A DNA stretch of 64,000 bases from NCBI RefSeq assembly GCF_036077095.1, contig NZ_CP107960.1, forward strand, positions 1,178,001 through 1,242,000, read 5' to 3'. The first letter of the stretch is position 1. Each line of letters opens with the position of its first letter. This stretch comes from Streptomyces sp. NBC_00376 (GTDB lineage: Bacteria > Actinomycetota > Actinomycetes > Streptomycetales > Streptomycetaceae). Shown here one piece after another: positions 40,961-49,760 of the stretch. Under the pieces are notes generated by a model, which saw nothing but the letters and a program-made list of their open reading frames with translations, was not told where the DNA came from and did no database searches. A program made the translations under genes and the position numbers.

Positions 40961-40972
40961 TTGGGATACCAT
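40961..40972. promoter_or_regulatory. GntR (FadR-type) operator, copy 2
   Basis: TTGGGATACCAT, 95 bp from copy 1, matches the same consensus at 10 of 12 positions. Two sites about nine helical turns apart would allow looping by dimers of the GntR protein encoded in the operon. Confidence 0.5.
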
Positions 40973-41015
40973 GAAGGGTGGCTATTCCGTCCGGACCCCG
41001 GACCCCGGACCCCGG

Positions 41016-41044
41016 GCACCGGGCCGTCGGCGACGGCCCGGTGC
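41016..41044 (-). terminator. Terminator after the ABC-F gene
   Basis: A perfect 13-bp stem (GCACCGGGCCGTC against GACGGCCCGGTGC) with a 3-nt loop begins 5 bp after the leftward ABC-F stop. A short tandem repeat of GGACCCC lies just beyond it (40993-41013). Confidence 0.75.
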
Positions 41045-41049
41045 GGGGC

Positions 41050-42687
41050 TCAGAGCTCCGTCACCCTTCCCGCCGCCACTTCGACCCGCCGGGTGGTCCG
41101 TACCGCTTCCAGCATCCGTCGGTCGTGCGTGACCAGCAGCAGCGTTCCGGTGTACGAGTCGAGCGCGGATTCCAGCTGCTCGATCGCGGGCAGATCGAGG
41201 TGGTTCGTGGGCTCGTCGAGCACCAGGAGGTTGACGCCCCTGCCCTGGAGCAGGGCGAGCGCCGACCGGGTGCGCTCCCCGGGGGAGAGCGTCGTGGCGG
41301 GGCGCATCACATGGTCGGCGCGCAGGCCGAACTTGGCGAGCAGCGTGCGCACTTCGGCCGGTTCGGTGTCGGGCACGGCGGCGCAGAACGCCTCCAGGAG
41401 CGATTCCGAGCCGTGGAAGAGCTTGCGCGCCTGGTCGACCTCACCGACCACCACGCCCGAGCCGAGCGCGGCGTGGCCGGAGTCCAGCGGGAGGCGGCCG
41501 AGCAGGGCGGCGAGCAGGGTGGACTTGCCCGCTCCGTTGGCGCCGGTGATGGCGACCCGGTCCGCCCAGTCGATCTGCAGCGACGCCGGGCCGAAGGCGA
41601 AGTCACCGCGTACGGCCTGCGCTTCGCGCAGGGTGGCCACGACCGAGCCGGAGCGGGGTGCGGCGGCGATCTCCATCCGCAGTTCCCATTCCTTGCGCGG
41701 TTCCTCGACGACATCGAGCCGTTCGATCATGCGCTGGGTCTGCCGGGCCTTCGCGGCCTGCTTCTCGCTCGACTCGCTGCGGAACTTGCGGCCGAGCTTG
41801 TCGGAGTCGGTGGCCTTGCGGCGGGCGTTCTTGACGCCCTTGTCCATCCAGGAGCGCTGCATCTGGGCGCGCCCTTCGAGGGCGGCGCGCTTGTCGGCGT
41901 ACTCCTCGAACTCCTCGCGGGCGTGCATGCGGGCGCGCTCGCGCTCCTCCAGGTAGGCCGCGTAGCCGCCGCCGTACAGATTGATCTGCTGCTGGGCCAG
42001 ATCCAGTTCGAGGACCTTGGTGACCGTGCGCATCAGGAATTCGCGGTCGTGGCTGATGACCACGGTGCCCGCGCGGAGCCCCGAGACATAGCGCTCCAGC
42101 CGCTCCAGGCCGTCCAGGTCGAGGTCGTTGGTGGGCTCGTCGAGCAGGAAGACGTCGTAGCGGGAGAGCAGCAGGGAGGCGAGGCCCGCGCGGGCGGCCT
42201 GGCCGCCGGAGAGCGCGGTCATCGGCAGGTCGAGGCCGACGGTCAGCCCGAGCTCGGCGGCGACCTCCTCGGCGCGCTCGTCCAGGTCGGCGCCGCCGAG
42301 GGCCAGCCAGCGTTCCAGCGTCTCGGAGTACGCGTCGTCCGCACCCGGAGTCCCGTCGACGAGGCCCTGCGTGGCCTCGTCCATGGCGGCCTGGGCCTCG
42401 GCGACGCCGGTGCGGCGGGCCAGGAACTCCCGCACGGTCTCGCCGGCCCGCCGTTCCGGCTCCTGCGGGAGGTGGCCGACGGTGGCGGTCGGCGGGGAGA
42501 GCCGCAGCTCGCCCTCCTCCGGCCGGTCGAGCCCGGCGAGGAGCCGGAGCAGGGACGATTTTCCGGCGCCGTTGACTCCGACGAGACCGATCACGTCACC
42601 GGGCGCGACGACGAGGTCGAGTCCGGCGAAAAGTGTGCGGTCGCCGTGTCCGGCGGCGAGGTCCTTGGCGACGAGGGTGGCAGTCAT
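41050..42687 (-). CDS. ABC-F subfamily ATPase
   Basis: This 545-aa cytosolic protein has two nucleotide-binding domains in tandem and no membrane segments. Walker A motifs are GVNGAGKSS and GANGAGKST, signatures LSGGQ and LSPGER, and Walker B LLDEPTNDLD and VLDEPTNHLD. A charged inter-domain linker (EERERARMHAREEFEEYADK) separates them. ABC-F proteins act on the ribosomal E site, some protecting it from antibiotics, others as translation factors. The long linker fits the Uup-like group rather than a short-linker factor. ATG at 42687 is the start; longer frames are shadows. Confidence 0.93.
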   Translation of the reverse strand: MTATLVAKDLAAGHGDRTLFAGLDLVVAPGDVIGLVGVNGAGKSSLLRLLAGLDRPEEGELRLSPPTATVGHLPQEPERRAGETVREFLARRTGVAEAQAAMDEATQGLVDGTPGADDAYSETLERWLALGGADLDERAEEVAAELGLTVGLDLPMTALSGGQAARAGLASLLLSRYDVFLLDEPTNDLDLDGLERLERYVSGLRAGTVVISHDREFLMRTVTKVLELDLAQQQINLYGGGYAAYLEERERARMHAREEFEEYADKRAALEGRAQMQRSWMDKGVKNARRKATDSDKLGRKFRSESSEKQAAKARQTQRMIERLDVVEEPRKEWELRMEIAAAPRSGSVVATLREAQAVRGDFAFGPASLQIDWADRVAITGANGAGKSTLLAALLGRLPLDSGHAALGSGVVVGEVDQARKLFHGSESLLEAFCAAVPDTEPAEVRTLLAKFGLRADHVMRPATTLSPGERTRSALALLQGRGVNLLVLDEPTNHLDLPAIEQLESALDSYTGTLLLVTHDRRMLEAVRTTRRVEVAAGRVTEL

Positions 42688-42769
42688 CAGGGTGTCGATC
42701 CTAATCGGCTCCGGGGGCCGGACCGCCCGGCCGGTCGCGCTCCGGCCGGGCGCCGGGTGCCACCGGCCG

Positions 42770-44533
42770 TCAGCCGGCCGGATCGTCCGCGCCGGAGGAG
42801 TCCGGTTCCGGTCCGTGGTCCTCGTGGAGCCCGGTGGTGACCTGGCTGCCGCCCGGACCGATCCGGATCTCGAAGTCACCGGCGTACTTCGCGTGCCCTG
42901 CGATGACCGCGGATTCGACGGCCTCCACACCGAATTCGCGCCGCACGATCAGCGGGTCCTGGCGCAGGTCCCGCATCAGCGCCACGCACATGCCGACCAT
43001 GACGACGGTGAACGGCGCGGCGACCAGGATCGTCAGGTTCTGGAGTCCGGCGAGCGCGTCGCCCTTCCCGTTGCCGATGAGCAGCATGATCGCGGCCACG
43101 GCTCCGGTGACCACGCCCCAGAAGACGACGACCCACTTGGCGGGTTCGAGGATGCCCTTCTGGGAGAGCGTGCCCATCACGATGGAGGCGGCGTCGGCTC
43201 CCGAGACGAAGAAGATGCCGACCAGGATCATCACCACCAGGCTCATCACCGTGGCGAGCGGGAACTGCTGGAGCACTCCGAAGAGCTGTGCCTCCTGGGT
43301 GACGGCGCCGCCGAGCTCGCCTGCCTCCTGGAGGTTGATCGCCGTACCGCCGAAGACCGCGAACCACACCAGGCTGACGGCGCTGGGCACCAGGATGACG
43401 CCGCCGATGAACTGGCGGATCGTCCGGCCGCGGCTGATCCGGGCGATGAACATGCCGACGAAGGGCGTCCAGGAGATCCACCAGGCCCAGTAGAAGACGG
43501 TCCAGTTGCCGAGCCACTCGGCGACGTCGCCCTTGCCGGTCGCCTCGGTGCGTCCGGCGAGCTGTGCCAGATTGCCGAAGTAGGCGGCGATCGAGGTGGG
43601 CAGCAGGTCGAGCACGATGATGGTGGGGCCCGCGATGAAGACGAAGGCGGCGAGGATCAGGGCGAGGACCATATTGATGTTGGAGAGCCACTGGATGCCC
43701 TTTTCGACACCGGAGACCGCCGAGGCGACGAAGGCCACGGTCAGCACGGCGATGATCAGGACCAGGAGCCCGGTGCCGGTCTTCTCCCTCCAGTGCAGTT
43801 CGTGGAAGCCGCTGCCGATCTGGAGGGCGCCCAGGCCCAGTGACGCGGCGGAGCCGAAGAGGGTCGCGAAGATGGCGAGGATGTCGATCAGCCGGCCGAG
43901 ACCGCCGTGGGCGTGCCGGGCTCCGATGAGCGGCTCGAACACGGCGCTGATCGTCTGCCGGCGGCGCCTGCGGAAGGTGCTGTACGCGATGGCCAGACCG
44001 ACCACGGCGTAGATCGCCCAGGGGTGGAGCGTCCAGTGGAAGAGGGTGGTGGCCATCGCCGTCTGCATCGCTTCGGCGGCGTCGGCGGGATGGGTGCCGG
44101 GCGGCGGGCTGATGAAGTGCGCGAGCGGCTCGCTCACCCCGTAGAACATCAGGCCGATGCCCATGCCCGCGCTGAACATCATGGCGACCCAGGACACGGT
44201 CCGGAATTCGGGCTCCTCCCCCTCCTGGCCGAGGGCGATCTTGCCGTAGCGGCTGATGGCGAGCCAGAGGGCGAAGACCACGAAGCCGGACGCGGCGAGC
44301 ATGAAGGCCCAACCGCCGTTGTGGATGAGCCCGTCGAGCATGGCGCTGGAGATGTTCTGCAGCGAGTCGGTGGCGGTGGCTCCCCAGACCACGAAGGCGA
44401 GGGTGAAGACGGCGGTGACGCCGAACACCACCCGGTCCGTCGTGGGGTGCCGGTTCTGGGCCGGGTCGCCGGGGAGGTCCGCCGTCACCGGCAGGTCCCC
44501 CCGGTCGCCCGTTCTCTGTTCGTCCTGCGACAC
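42770..44533 (-). CDS. BCCT-family betaine/choline/carnitine transporter
   Basis: This 587-aa secondary transporter has about 12 membrane segments and the BCCT signature: FYWAWWISWTPFVGMFIARIS near residue 350, plus GMGIGLMFYGVSEPLAHF in TM4, the substrate/sodium region. It should take up a quaternary ammonium compound such as glycine betaine, driven by sodium or protons, for osmoprotection. N- and C-termini are polar, with a short acidic tail. It is monocistronic. There is no betaine-oxidation gene next to it. Confidence 0.95.
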   Translation of the reverse strand: MSQDEQRTGDRGDLPVTADLPGDPAQNRHPTTDRVVFGVTAVFTLAFVVWGATATDSLQNISSAMLDGLIHNGGWAFMLAASGFVVFALWLAISRYGKIALGQEGEEPEFRTVSWVAMMFSAGMGIGLMFYGVSEPLAHFISPPPGTHPADAAEAMQTAMATTLFHWTLHPWAIYAVVGLAIAYSTFRRRRRQTISAVFEPLIGARHAHGGLGRLIDILAIFATLFGSAASLGLGALQIGSGFHELHWREKTGTGLLVLIIAVLTVAFVASAVSGVEKGIQWLSNINMVLALILAAFVFIAGPTIIVLDLLPTSIAAYFGNLAQLAGRTEATGKGDVAEWLGNWTVFYWAWWISWTPFVGMFIARISRGRTIRQFIGGVILVPSAVSLVWFAVFGGTAINLQEAGELGGAVTQEAQLFGVLQQFPLATVMSLVVMILVGIFFVSGADAASIVMGTLSQKGILEPAKWVVVFWGVVTGAVAAIMLLIGNGKGDALAGLQNLTILVAAPFTVVMVGMCVALMRDLRQDPLIVRREFGVEAVESAVIAGHAKYAGDFEIRIGPGGSQVTTGLHEDHGPEPDSSGADDPAG

Positions 44534-44621
44534 GGTTGGCGCCTTTCACGGAAGCAACTTGTTCGCTCTCCGTAGGCAGTACCACACACAGCGCTCACTC
44601 CCGTGGACCAACAAGCGGTGC

Positions 44622-44649
44622 GAAGGGCCCCTCTCGGGAAGGGCCCTTC
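44622..44649 (-). terminator. Terminator after the CocE-like hydrolase gene
   Basis: A 9-bp stem (GAAGGGCCC against GGGCCCTTC) with a 10-nt loop lies 16 bp after the leftward stop codon. Confidence 0.65.
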
Positions 44650-44665
44650 ACGGCCGGGCGGTCCG

Positions 44666-46837
44666 TCACGGGTGGCCGCCGCCCGGGACACGGGCGGAGG
44701 GACGCGGCGGTGTGACGCCCCGGACGTCGTCCGCCCGCGGCGTGGCCGTGGCGGCCGCGGAGCCGGCGGTGGCGCGTACGAAGGCGCCGGTGCCGCCGAC
44801 GAACGGCAGCTTCGCGGAGGTGCGGGCCAGGTCGAGGGTGAGGGTGGGCGTGGAGTCCGGCGGGTCGATGAGGTCCCGGTCGGTGCCGGCGACGATCAGG
44901 CCGAGGCGGTGTCCGGCCGGGACGACGTGGTCGGTTGCCGCCAGGTCGATGGTGAGGGTGACGGCCCTGCCGGGAGTGAGGGGGCGGCCCCGGTGCGCGT
45001 CGGCGTACGTACCGAGGTCGGCCCAGCCGCGGCTGACCACGGTCCGGTCGACGGTGGCGGTCCGGGCCTCGGTCTCCTTGAAGCAGGAGCTGTCCCCGGT
45101 GGTGCTCGCGCCCCAGCAGCTGCGGGTGGTGAGGGTGCCGATGCCCTCGCCGGAGGAGCCGTAGTCGCGGATGGTGTCGGGGCCGAGGTCCACGAGGACC
45201 GCGGAAATATGGGCGCTCGTCGTGGTCGGGGTGGCGGTGACGGTCACCGTGGAGGAGCCGGAGAGCCTCAGATCGGTGGTGAGCGGGGCGGTGCGGAACC
45301 CGGCCTTGGCTCCGGTGGCCCGGTCCAGGTCGGCGGCCCACCGGGTCTCGTCCTGTGCCGGATCGTCGGTGAACGTCTCGGTGGCGCCGGGGCGGGCGGG
45401 CTTCAGGGCCAGGGTGCCGACGCCCGGCGCGTCGCCGGTACCGGGGCGCACGGTGGTGGCCCGGGTGGTGCGGGGCGGCCAGACGCGGTCGGTGGACCAC
45501 TGGTCGGGGTGGCGTTCGATGTCGGCCATCGGTTCGCGGTCGATGCCGTTGTCGTAGCCCAGGAGGTAGTGGTCGAACCAGCGGTGCAGCGTGTCGACCC
45601 ATTCGGCGCGCCGGAAGTCGAACGGGTCGACGTGTCCGGTCTGGGAGAGCCAGATCTTGCGCTCCACGCCCCGCTCCGCGAGCGCGTCCCACCACTGTCC
45701 GAGGTGCTTGGTACGGACGTTGAGGTCCTGCATGCCGTGCACGGCGAAGACGCTGGCGCGCACCTTGCCGGCGTCCTTCACGTAGTCGCGCCCGGTCCAC
45801 AGCCCCGTCCAGTCACCGGTGCGCGGCGCCCCGTCGACGAGCCGCTGCTGGACGGCGGCGCAGCGGTCGCGTGCCCCGGGGCTCTCCACGTAGCCGGAGA
45901 GCCAGTCGGGGCCGCTGTCGTAGAGCGGTGCGCCCTGGGAGAAGTAGTAGTCGTACCAGGAGGAGATGGCACCGATCGGCACGATGGTGCGCAGCCCTTC
46001 CACACCGGTCGCCGCGACCCCGTTGGCGACGGTGCCGTCGTAGCTCTTGCCGATCATGCCGGTGCGGCCGTTGGACCAGCCGGCCGAGGCACGGGCGTCG
46101 CCGGTGCGGGTGGTGTAGCCGCGGGCGCGGCCGTTGAGCCAGTCGATGACAGCCTTGGCGGACTGCACGTCCGAGCGGCCGCCGACATCGACGCAGCCGT
46201 CGGAGCGGTTGGTTCCGGCCAGATCGACGGCGACGAAGGCGTAGCCGCGCGGCACGAAGTAGTTGTCGTAGTGGAGCGGGAACTGCACGGGCCGGCCGTC
46301 GGCGTCGTACGTCTTGAGCTGGCTCTCGTTGCCGCGTCCGCAGCAGGAGTAGTACGGGCTGGCGTCCATGATCACGGGGATCTTCCGGCCCTGCCGGGCG
46401 GGCTCGCGCGGCCGGACGATGTCGGCGGCGACGCGGTCGCTCCGCCCGTCCCCGTCGCCGTCCAGCCCGGTGTCGACCCAGACCGATTCGCGGACGGCGT
46501 CCCCGTAGGAGTAGACGGGTTCGCTCCGCGGCGGCCGGGCCTTCCCGGGGCTCGCCCCCTGGGCGCCTGCGGGTGGGAGCAGGACGGCCATCAGTGCGGC
46601 GACGGCCGCCACCACCAGCAATCGACAACTCGAACGGAGGACTGGGCCGTGTCCGTGAAGTCCCGTCTGGCTCGCGACGCCTGGCACGCACGCTCGCGGC
46701 GTTGTCGGAATCGCCCTCGTACACCCAGTACGAGGGCGATCCTCCGCCTTGCGATCGCACGCACCAGATGCCGCGAGCCACGCCCTGCGGGCGTACGACG
46801 GGACTTCACGGACACGGCCCAGCACACGAATCGGCAT
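44666..46837 (-). CDS. CocE/Xaa-Pro dipeptidyl-peptidase-like secreted hydrolase, 5' end altered
   Basis: This serine hydrolase has an X-Pro peptidase S15 alpha/beta-hydrolase core (VIMDASPYYSCCGRG, then GMIGKSYDGTVANGVA with the nucleophile serine in GKSYDG, VHGMQDLNVRT, and SQTGHVDPFD with the catalytic His) and a C-terminal jelly-roll PepX_C domain. A signal peptide (LLVVAAVAALMAVLLPPAGAQ) sits about 75 residues inside the only frame with an ATG. The 181-bp palindromic element at 46642-46822 occupies exactly the codons before it, so that N-terminus is foreign and no start with a Shine-Dalgarno lies between element and signal. The native start has probably been displaced; expression or export may be impaired. 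Confidence 0.75.
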   Translation of the reverse strand: MPIRVLGRVREVPSYARRAWLAASGACDRKAEDRPRTGCTRAIPTTPRACVPGVASQTGLHGHGPVLRSSCRLLVVAAVAALMAVLLPPAGAQGASPGKARPPRSEPVYSYGDAVRESVWVDTGLDGDGDGRSDRVAADIVRPREPARQGRKIPVIMDASPYYSCCGRGNESQLKTYDADGRPVQFPLHYDNYFVPRGYAFVAVDLAGTNRSDGCVDVGGRSDVQSAKAVIDWLNGRARGYTTRTGDARASAGWSNGRTGMIGKSYDGTVANGVAATGVEGLRTIVPIGAISSWYDYYFSQGAPLYDSGPDWLSGYVESPGARDRCAAVQQRLVDGAPRTGDWTGLWTGRDYVKDAGKVRASVFAVHGMQDLNVRTKHLGQWWDALAERGVERKIWLSQTGHVDPFDFRRAEWVDTLHRWFDHYLLGYDNGIDREPMADIERHPDQWSTDRVWPPRTTRATTVRPGTGDAPGVGTLALKPARPGATETFTDDPAQDETRWAADLDRATGAKAGFRTAPLTTDLRLSGSSTVTVTATPTTTSAHISAVLVDLGPDTIRDYGSSGEGIGTLTTRSCWGASTTGDSSCFKETEARTATVDRTVVSRGWADLGTYADAHRGRPLTPGRAVTLTIDLAATDHVVPAGHRLGLIVAGTDRDLIDPPDSTPTLTLDLARTSAKLPFVGGTGAFVRATAGSAAATATPRADDVRGVTPPRPSARVPGGGHP
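46642..46822. mobile_element. MITE-like long palindrome, 181 bp
   Basis: The ends are perfect 26-bp inverted repeats (46642-46667 and 46797-46822) and the interior folds into further paired arms. The tip is a perfect 12-bp stem (ATCGCCCTCGTA at 46710-46721 against 46729-46740) around a CACCCAG loop. No transposase fits in 181 bp and none is nearby, so it could only move with a helper in trans. I recall similar Streptomyces repeats with this CGCCCTCGTAC hairpin but cannot confirm copy number. A target-site duplication is not obvious. Confidence 0.75.
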
Positions 46838-47069
46838 GGGCGGAAGGTACTCCGGTCAACTCCCGTACGACAGAGGGCGATCAGCGGCTTGAATAGCATG
46901 ATCATGGCGCAAACAAGACGGTCCGGGGTGGCGGCCGAATGGCGATCGTGTGACAGCTGCGGCCATGGACATGACTGTTGCGGCAGTCGCTGAATAGTCT
47001 CGGCACGACGGTTCGAAAGATCACCACGACGGTTCGAAAGATCACTCGCCCGACGACTTGGAGCATTCC
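46823..47069. promoter_or_regulatory. Divergent promoter region with 21-bp tandem repeats
   Basis: CACGACGGTTCGAAAGATCAC occurs twice without gap (47004-47024, 47025-47045). Each copy contains the palindrome TTCGAA, so two sites lie exactly two helical turns apart on one face of DNA, 25 bp before the GTG start of the M1 peptidase gene. On the minus strand TTGACC...TACCTT is a possible promoter for the CocE-like gene. The rest shows nothing I can identify. Confidence 0.5.
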
Positions 47070-48563
47070 GTGCACCGCAGATTCATCGTCCCGAGCGCAA
47101 TCGCGGCCTCCCTGCTGCTGGCGATCCCGGCTTCGGCCGCCGAAGGCACCGTGGGCGCCCCGGGCATCGGCGACGCCTACTACCCGGCCAGTGGCAACGG
47201 CGGCTACGACGTGTCCCACTACGACCTGCGGCTGAAGTACCAGCCCTCGACCGATCTGCTGGAGGGCACGGCCACGATCCTCGCCACGACCACCCAGGAA
47301 CTCTCCCGTTTCAACCTGGACTTCGGGCTGGACGTCTCCGAGGTGCGGGTGAACGGCAAGAAGGCCGGCCATGTGAAGAACGGCGAGCAGGAGCTGGAGA
47401 TCACCCCGGCCGCCCCGCTGGCGAAGGGCAAGGCCGTCTCGGTGGTCGTGCGGTACGCCGGGAAGCCCTCCGAGGTGAAGATCAACGGCTGGACGTCCTG
47501 GGTCCGCACCCCGGACGGCGCGGTGGCCGCCCAGGAACCGGAGTCGGCCGCGTGGTGGTTCCCCAGCAACGACCACCCGCTGGACAAGGCGACGTACGAC
47601 ATCTCCGTCTCCGTCCCGGACGGCACCCAGGCGATCAGCAACGGCACGCTCCAGTCGCAGAGTTCGAGGCTCGGCTGGACCCGCTTCAACTGGCGCTCCG
47701 CCCGGCCGCAGGCGACGTATCTGACCACACTGGCGGTCGGCAGGTTCGACATCACCACGGACACCACCTCGGACGGGCTGCCGGTCGTCAACGCGTACAG
47801 CGAGGACCTCGGCGCCAACGCCGGTGCGGCCCGCGCCAGCATCGAGCGGACCACCGAGGTCGCCGAGTGGCTGACCGAGGTCTTCGGGCCGTACCCCTTC
47901 GAGGCGCTCGGCGGCTACTCCCCCAATGTGACGAGCGGATTCGCCCTGGAGACCCAGACCAGGCCGTTCTACAGCCCGAAGCAGTTCGCCAACGGTGCCA
48001 ATGTCTCGGTCGTCGTCCATGAGCTGGCGCACCAGTGGTACGGCGACAGCGTGTCCCTCAAGGGCTGGAAGGACATCTGGATCAACGAGGGCTTCGCCCG
48101 CTACAGCCAGTGGCTGTGGTCGGAGAAGGAGGGCGAGGGAACCGCACAGGAACTGGCGGACTACGCCTACTCCCTGCACCCGGCCGACGACCCCTTCTGG
48201 AAGGTGAAGCCGGGCGACCCGGGCCCCGACGACCAGTTCGACGCGGCCGTCTACGACCGGGGCGCGCTGGCGCTCCAGGCGCTGCGCGAGAAGCTGGGCG
48301 ACGAGACGTTCTTCGCGCTGCTGAAGGGCTGGCCCGCGGAGCACGCGTACGGGAACGCGAGCGTGAGCGACTTCGTCGCGTACGCGGAACGGGTCTCGGG
48401 CAAGCCACTCGCCGCCTTCTTCGACACCTGGCTGTTCCGGCCGACGCGGCCCGAGGCCCCGGCAGCGGCCGGGACGCACGCCCTGAACGCCTCCGGGAAG
48501 CAGGCCCCGCCCGCCTCGTGGAAGAAGATCGAGGCGACGAACTCCGTGCACGAGCACCGCTGA
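47070..48563 (+). CDS. Secreted M1-family metallopeptidase
   Basis: This 497-aa zinc aminopeptidase-like protein is exported by an N-terminal signal peptide (HRRFIVPSAIAASLLLAIP, cleavage near ASA-A). The HEXXH-x18-E zinc motif is complete: HELAHQW at 317-323 and E340 in NEGFARY. The first 200 residues form the usual beta domain. It lacks the large C-terminal helical domain of cytosolic M1 enzymes. The GTG at 47070 has GGAG seven bases upstream. The usual GXMEN exopeptidase motif is replaced by a SGFALETQ-like segment, so endo- or carboxy-specificity is open. Confidence 0.92.
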   Translation: MHRRFIVPSAIAASLLLAIPASAAEGTVGAPGIGDAYYPASGNGGYDVSHYDLRLKYQPSTDLLEGTATILATTTQELSRFNLDFGLDVSEVRVNGKKAGHVKNGEQELEITPAAPLAKGKAVSVVVRYAGKPSEVKINGWTSWVRTPDGAVAAQEPESAAWWFPSNDHPLDKATYDISVSVPDGTQAISNGTLQSQSSRLGWTRFNWRSARPQATYLTTLAVGRFDITTDTTSDGLPVVNAYSEDLGANAGAARASIERTTEVAEWLTEVFGPYPFEALGGYSPNVTSGFALETQTRPFYSPKQFANGANVSVVVHELAHQWYGDSVSLKGWKDIWINEGFARYSQWLWSEKEGEGTAQELADYAYSLHPADDPFWKVKPGDPGPDDQFDAAVYDRGALALQALREKLGDETFFALLKGWPAEHAYGNASVSDFVAYAERVSGKPLAAFFDTWLFRPTRPEAPAAAGTHALNASGKQAPPASWKKIEATNSVHEHR

Positions 48564-48578
48564 CCGGTCCGGGCGCCG

Positions 48579-48604
48579 CCGCCCCTTCCTCCTGGTGGGG
48601 GCGG
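48579..48604 (+). terminator. Possible terminator after the M1 peptidase gene
   Basis: A 7-bp stem (CCGCCCC against GGGGCGG) with a 12-nt loop lies 16 bp after the stop codon. It is weaker than the other terminators here. Confidence 0.4.
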
Positions 48605-48710
48605 TGATGCCCGGCGGCGGGCCGGGGCGCCGGTTAGGCTGGCGGCGTCGGCGCTGTCCGGCCGGCCCCGGCCGTTTCCGGCCCGATCCCGCGTGTACGA
48701 GGAGCGTCCC

Positions 48711-49760
48711 TTGCCCGGTCCGTCCCACGATGCCGATCGCGACGCCCGCCCCACCCTGGAAGCCGTGGCGGCCAGCGCCGGGGTCTCCCGGGCGACGGTC
48801 TCCCGGGTGGTGAACGGCGGGGCCGGGGTGCGCAAGCCGCTGGTGGACCGGGTGCGCAAGGCGGTCGAGGAGCTCGGATACGTACCGAACCACGCCGCCC
48901 GGACCCTGGTCACCCGACGCAACGGCGCGGTCGCCGTGATCATCGACGAGCCGGAGTTCCGGATCTTCTCCGACCCCTTCTTCTCCCAGCAGATCCGCGG
49001 CATCAGCCGCGAACTGACCCTGCACGACTCCCAGTTGGTGCTGCTCCTGGTGGAGGGGAGCGGGGACTTCGACCGGGTCGCCCGCTATCTGGCCGGTGGC
49101 CATGTGGACGGCGTACTGGCGTTCTCGCTGCACACCGACGACGAACTCCCCGCGATCATCCGCAGGTTCAAGGTGCCCACGGTCTACGGCGGTCGTCCGG
49201 GCCGGCCGGGCGCCGGGTCCGAGCTGGCCGTCCCGTACGTCGACTGCGACAACCGCGGCGGCGCGGCCGCGGCCGTACGCCATCTCGTCGGCCTCGGGCG
49301 TCGGCGGATCGCGCACATCGCCGGACCGCGCGACCAGACCTCGGCCCTGGACCGGGTCGACGGCTACCGCGACGTGCTGCCCGACGGCGATCCGGCCCTG
49401 CTGGTGGACGGCGACTTCACCGTCGAGGGCGGTGCGCGGGCGATGGCGGAACTGCTCGACCGCCGGCCCGGCCTGGACGCGGTCTTCGCCGCCAACGACC
49501 TGATGGCCTCGGGCGCCCTGCGGGTGCTGTGCGAGCGCGGCCGCAGGGTGCCCGAGGACGTGGCCCTGGTCGGCTTCGACGACATGGCTTCGATAGCCGA
49601 GGCCACCGATCCGCCGTTGACGACGGTCCGTCAGGACGTGGAGGGAATGGGCCGGTTGATGGTGCGGATGCTGATGAGCCGGCTCGACGGCGAGGCCGGG
49701 GGCGACGAGCGGGAGTCGGTGATCACGCCGACCGCGCTGGTGCGCCGGGCTTCCGCCTGA
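48711..49760 (+). CDS. LacI-family transcriptional regulator
   Basis: This 349-aa regulator has the LacI helix-turn-helix and hinge helix at its N-terminus (TLEAVAASAGVSRATVSRVV, then NHAARTLVTRRNGAVAVII) and a periplasmic-binding-protein-like sensor domain (GGHVDGVLAFSLH, AVFAANDLMASGALRVL, VGFDDMASIAEATDPPLTTV). TTG at 48711 is the best start, with GAGGAG eight bases before it. No sugar transporter is next to it, so the regulon is unknown. Its 3' end overlaps the convergent MpaB gene by 38 bp. Confidence 0.92.
   Translation: MPGPSHDADRDARPTLEAVAASAGVSRATVSRVVNGGAGVRKPLVDRVRKAVEELGYVPNHAARTLVTRRNGAVAVIIDEPEFRIFSDPFFSQQIRGISRELTLHDSQLVLLLVEGSGDFDRVARYLAGGHVDGVLAFSLHTDDELPAIIRRFKVPTVYGGRPGRPGAGSELAVPYVDCDNRGGAAAAVRHLVGLGRRRIAHIAGPRDQTSALDRVDGYRDVLPDGDPALLVDGDFTVEGGARAMAELLDRRPGLDAVFAANDLMASGALRVLCERGRRVPEDVALVGFDDMASIAEATDPPLTTVRQDVEGMGRLMVRMLMSRLDGEAGGDERESVITPTALVRRASA

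Noticed and set aside
40990..41014. Tandem GGACCCC repeat considered as a regulatory iteron
   Set aside because: Three 7-mers in GC-rich DNA beyond a terminator are easily explained by slippage, and no gene start is close.
46902..49316. An 804-codon minus-strand open frame over the M1 peptidase and LacI genes
   Set aside because: No domain or Shine-Dalgarno; both plus-strand genes have full family motifs (HELAHQW, LacI HTH).
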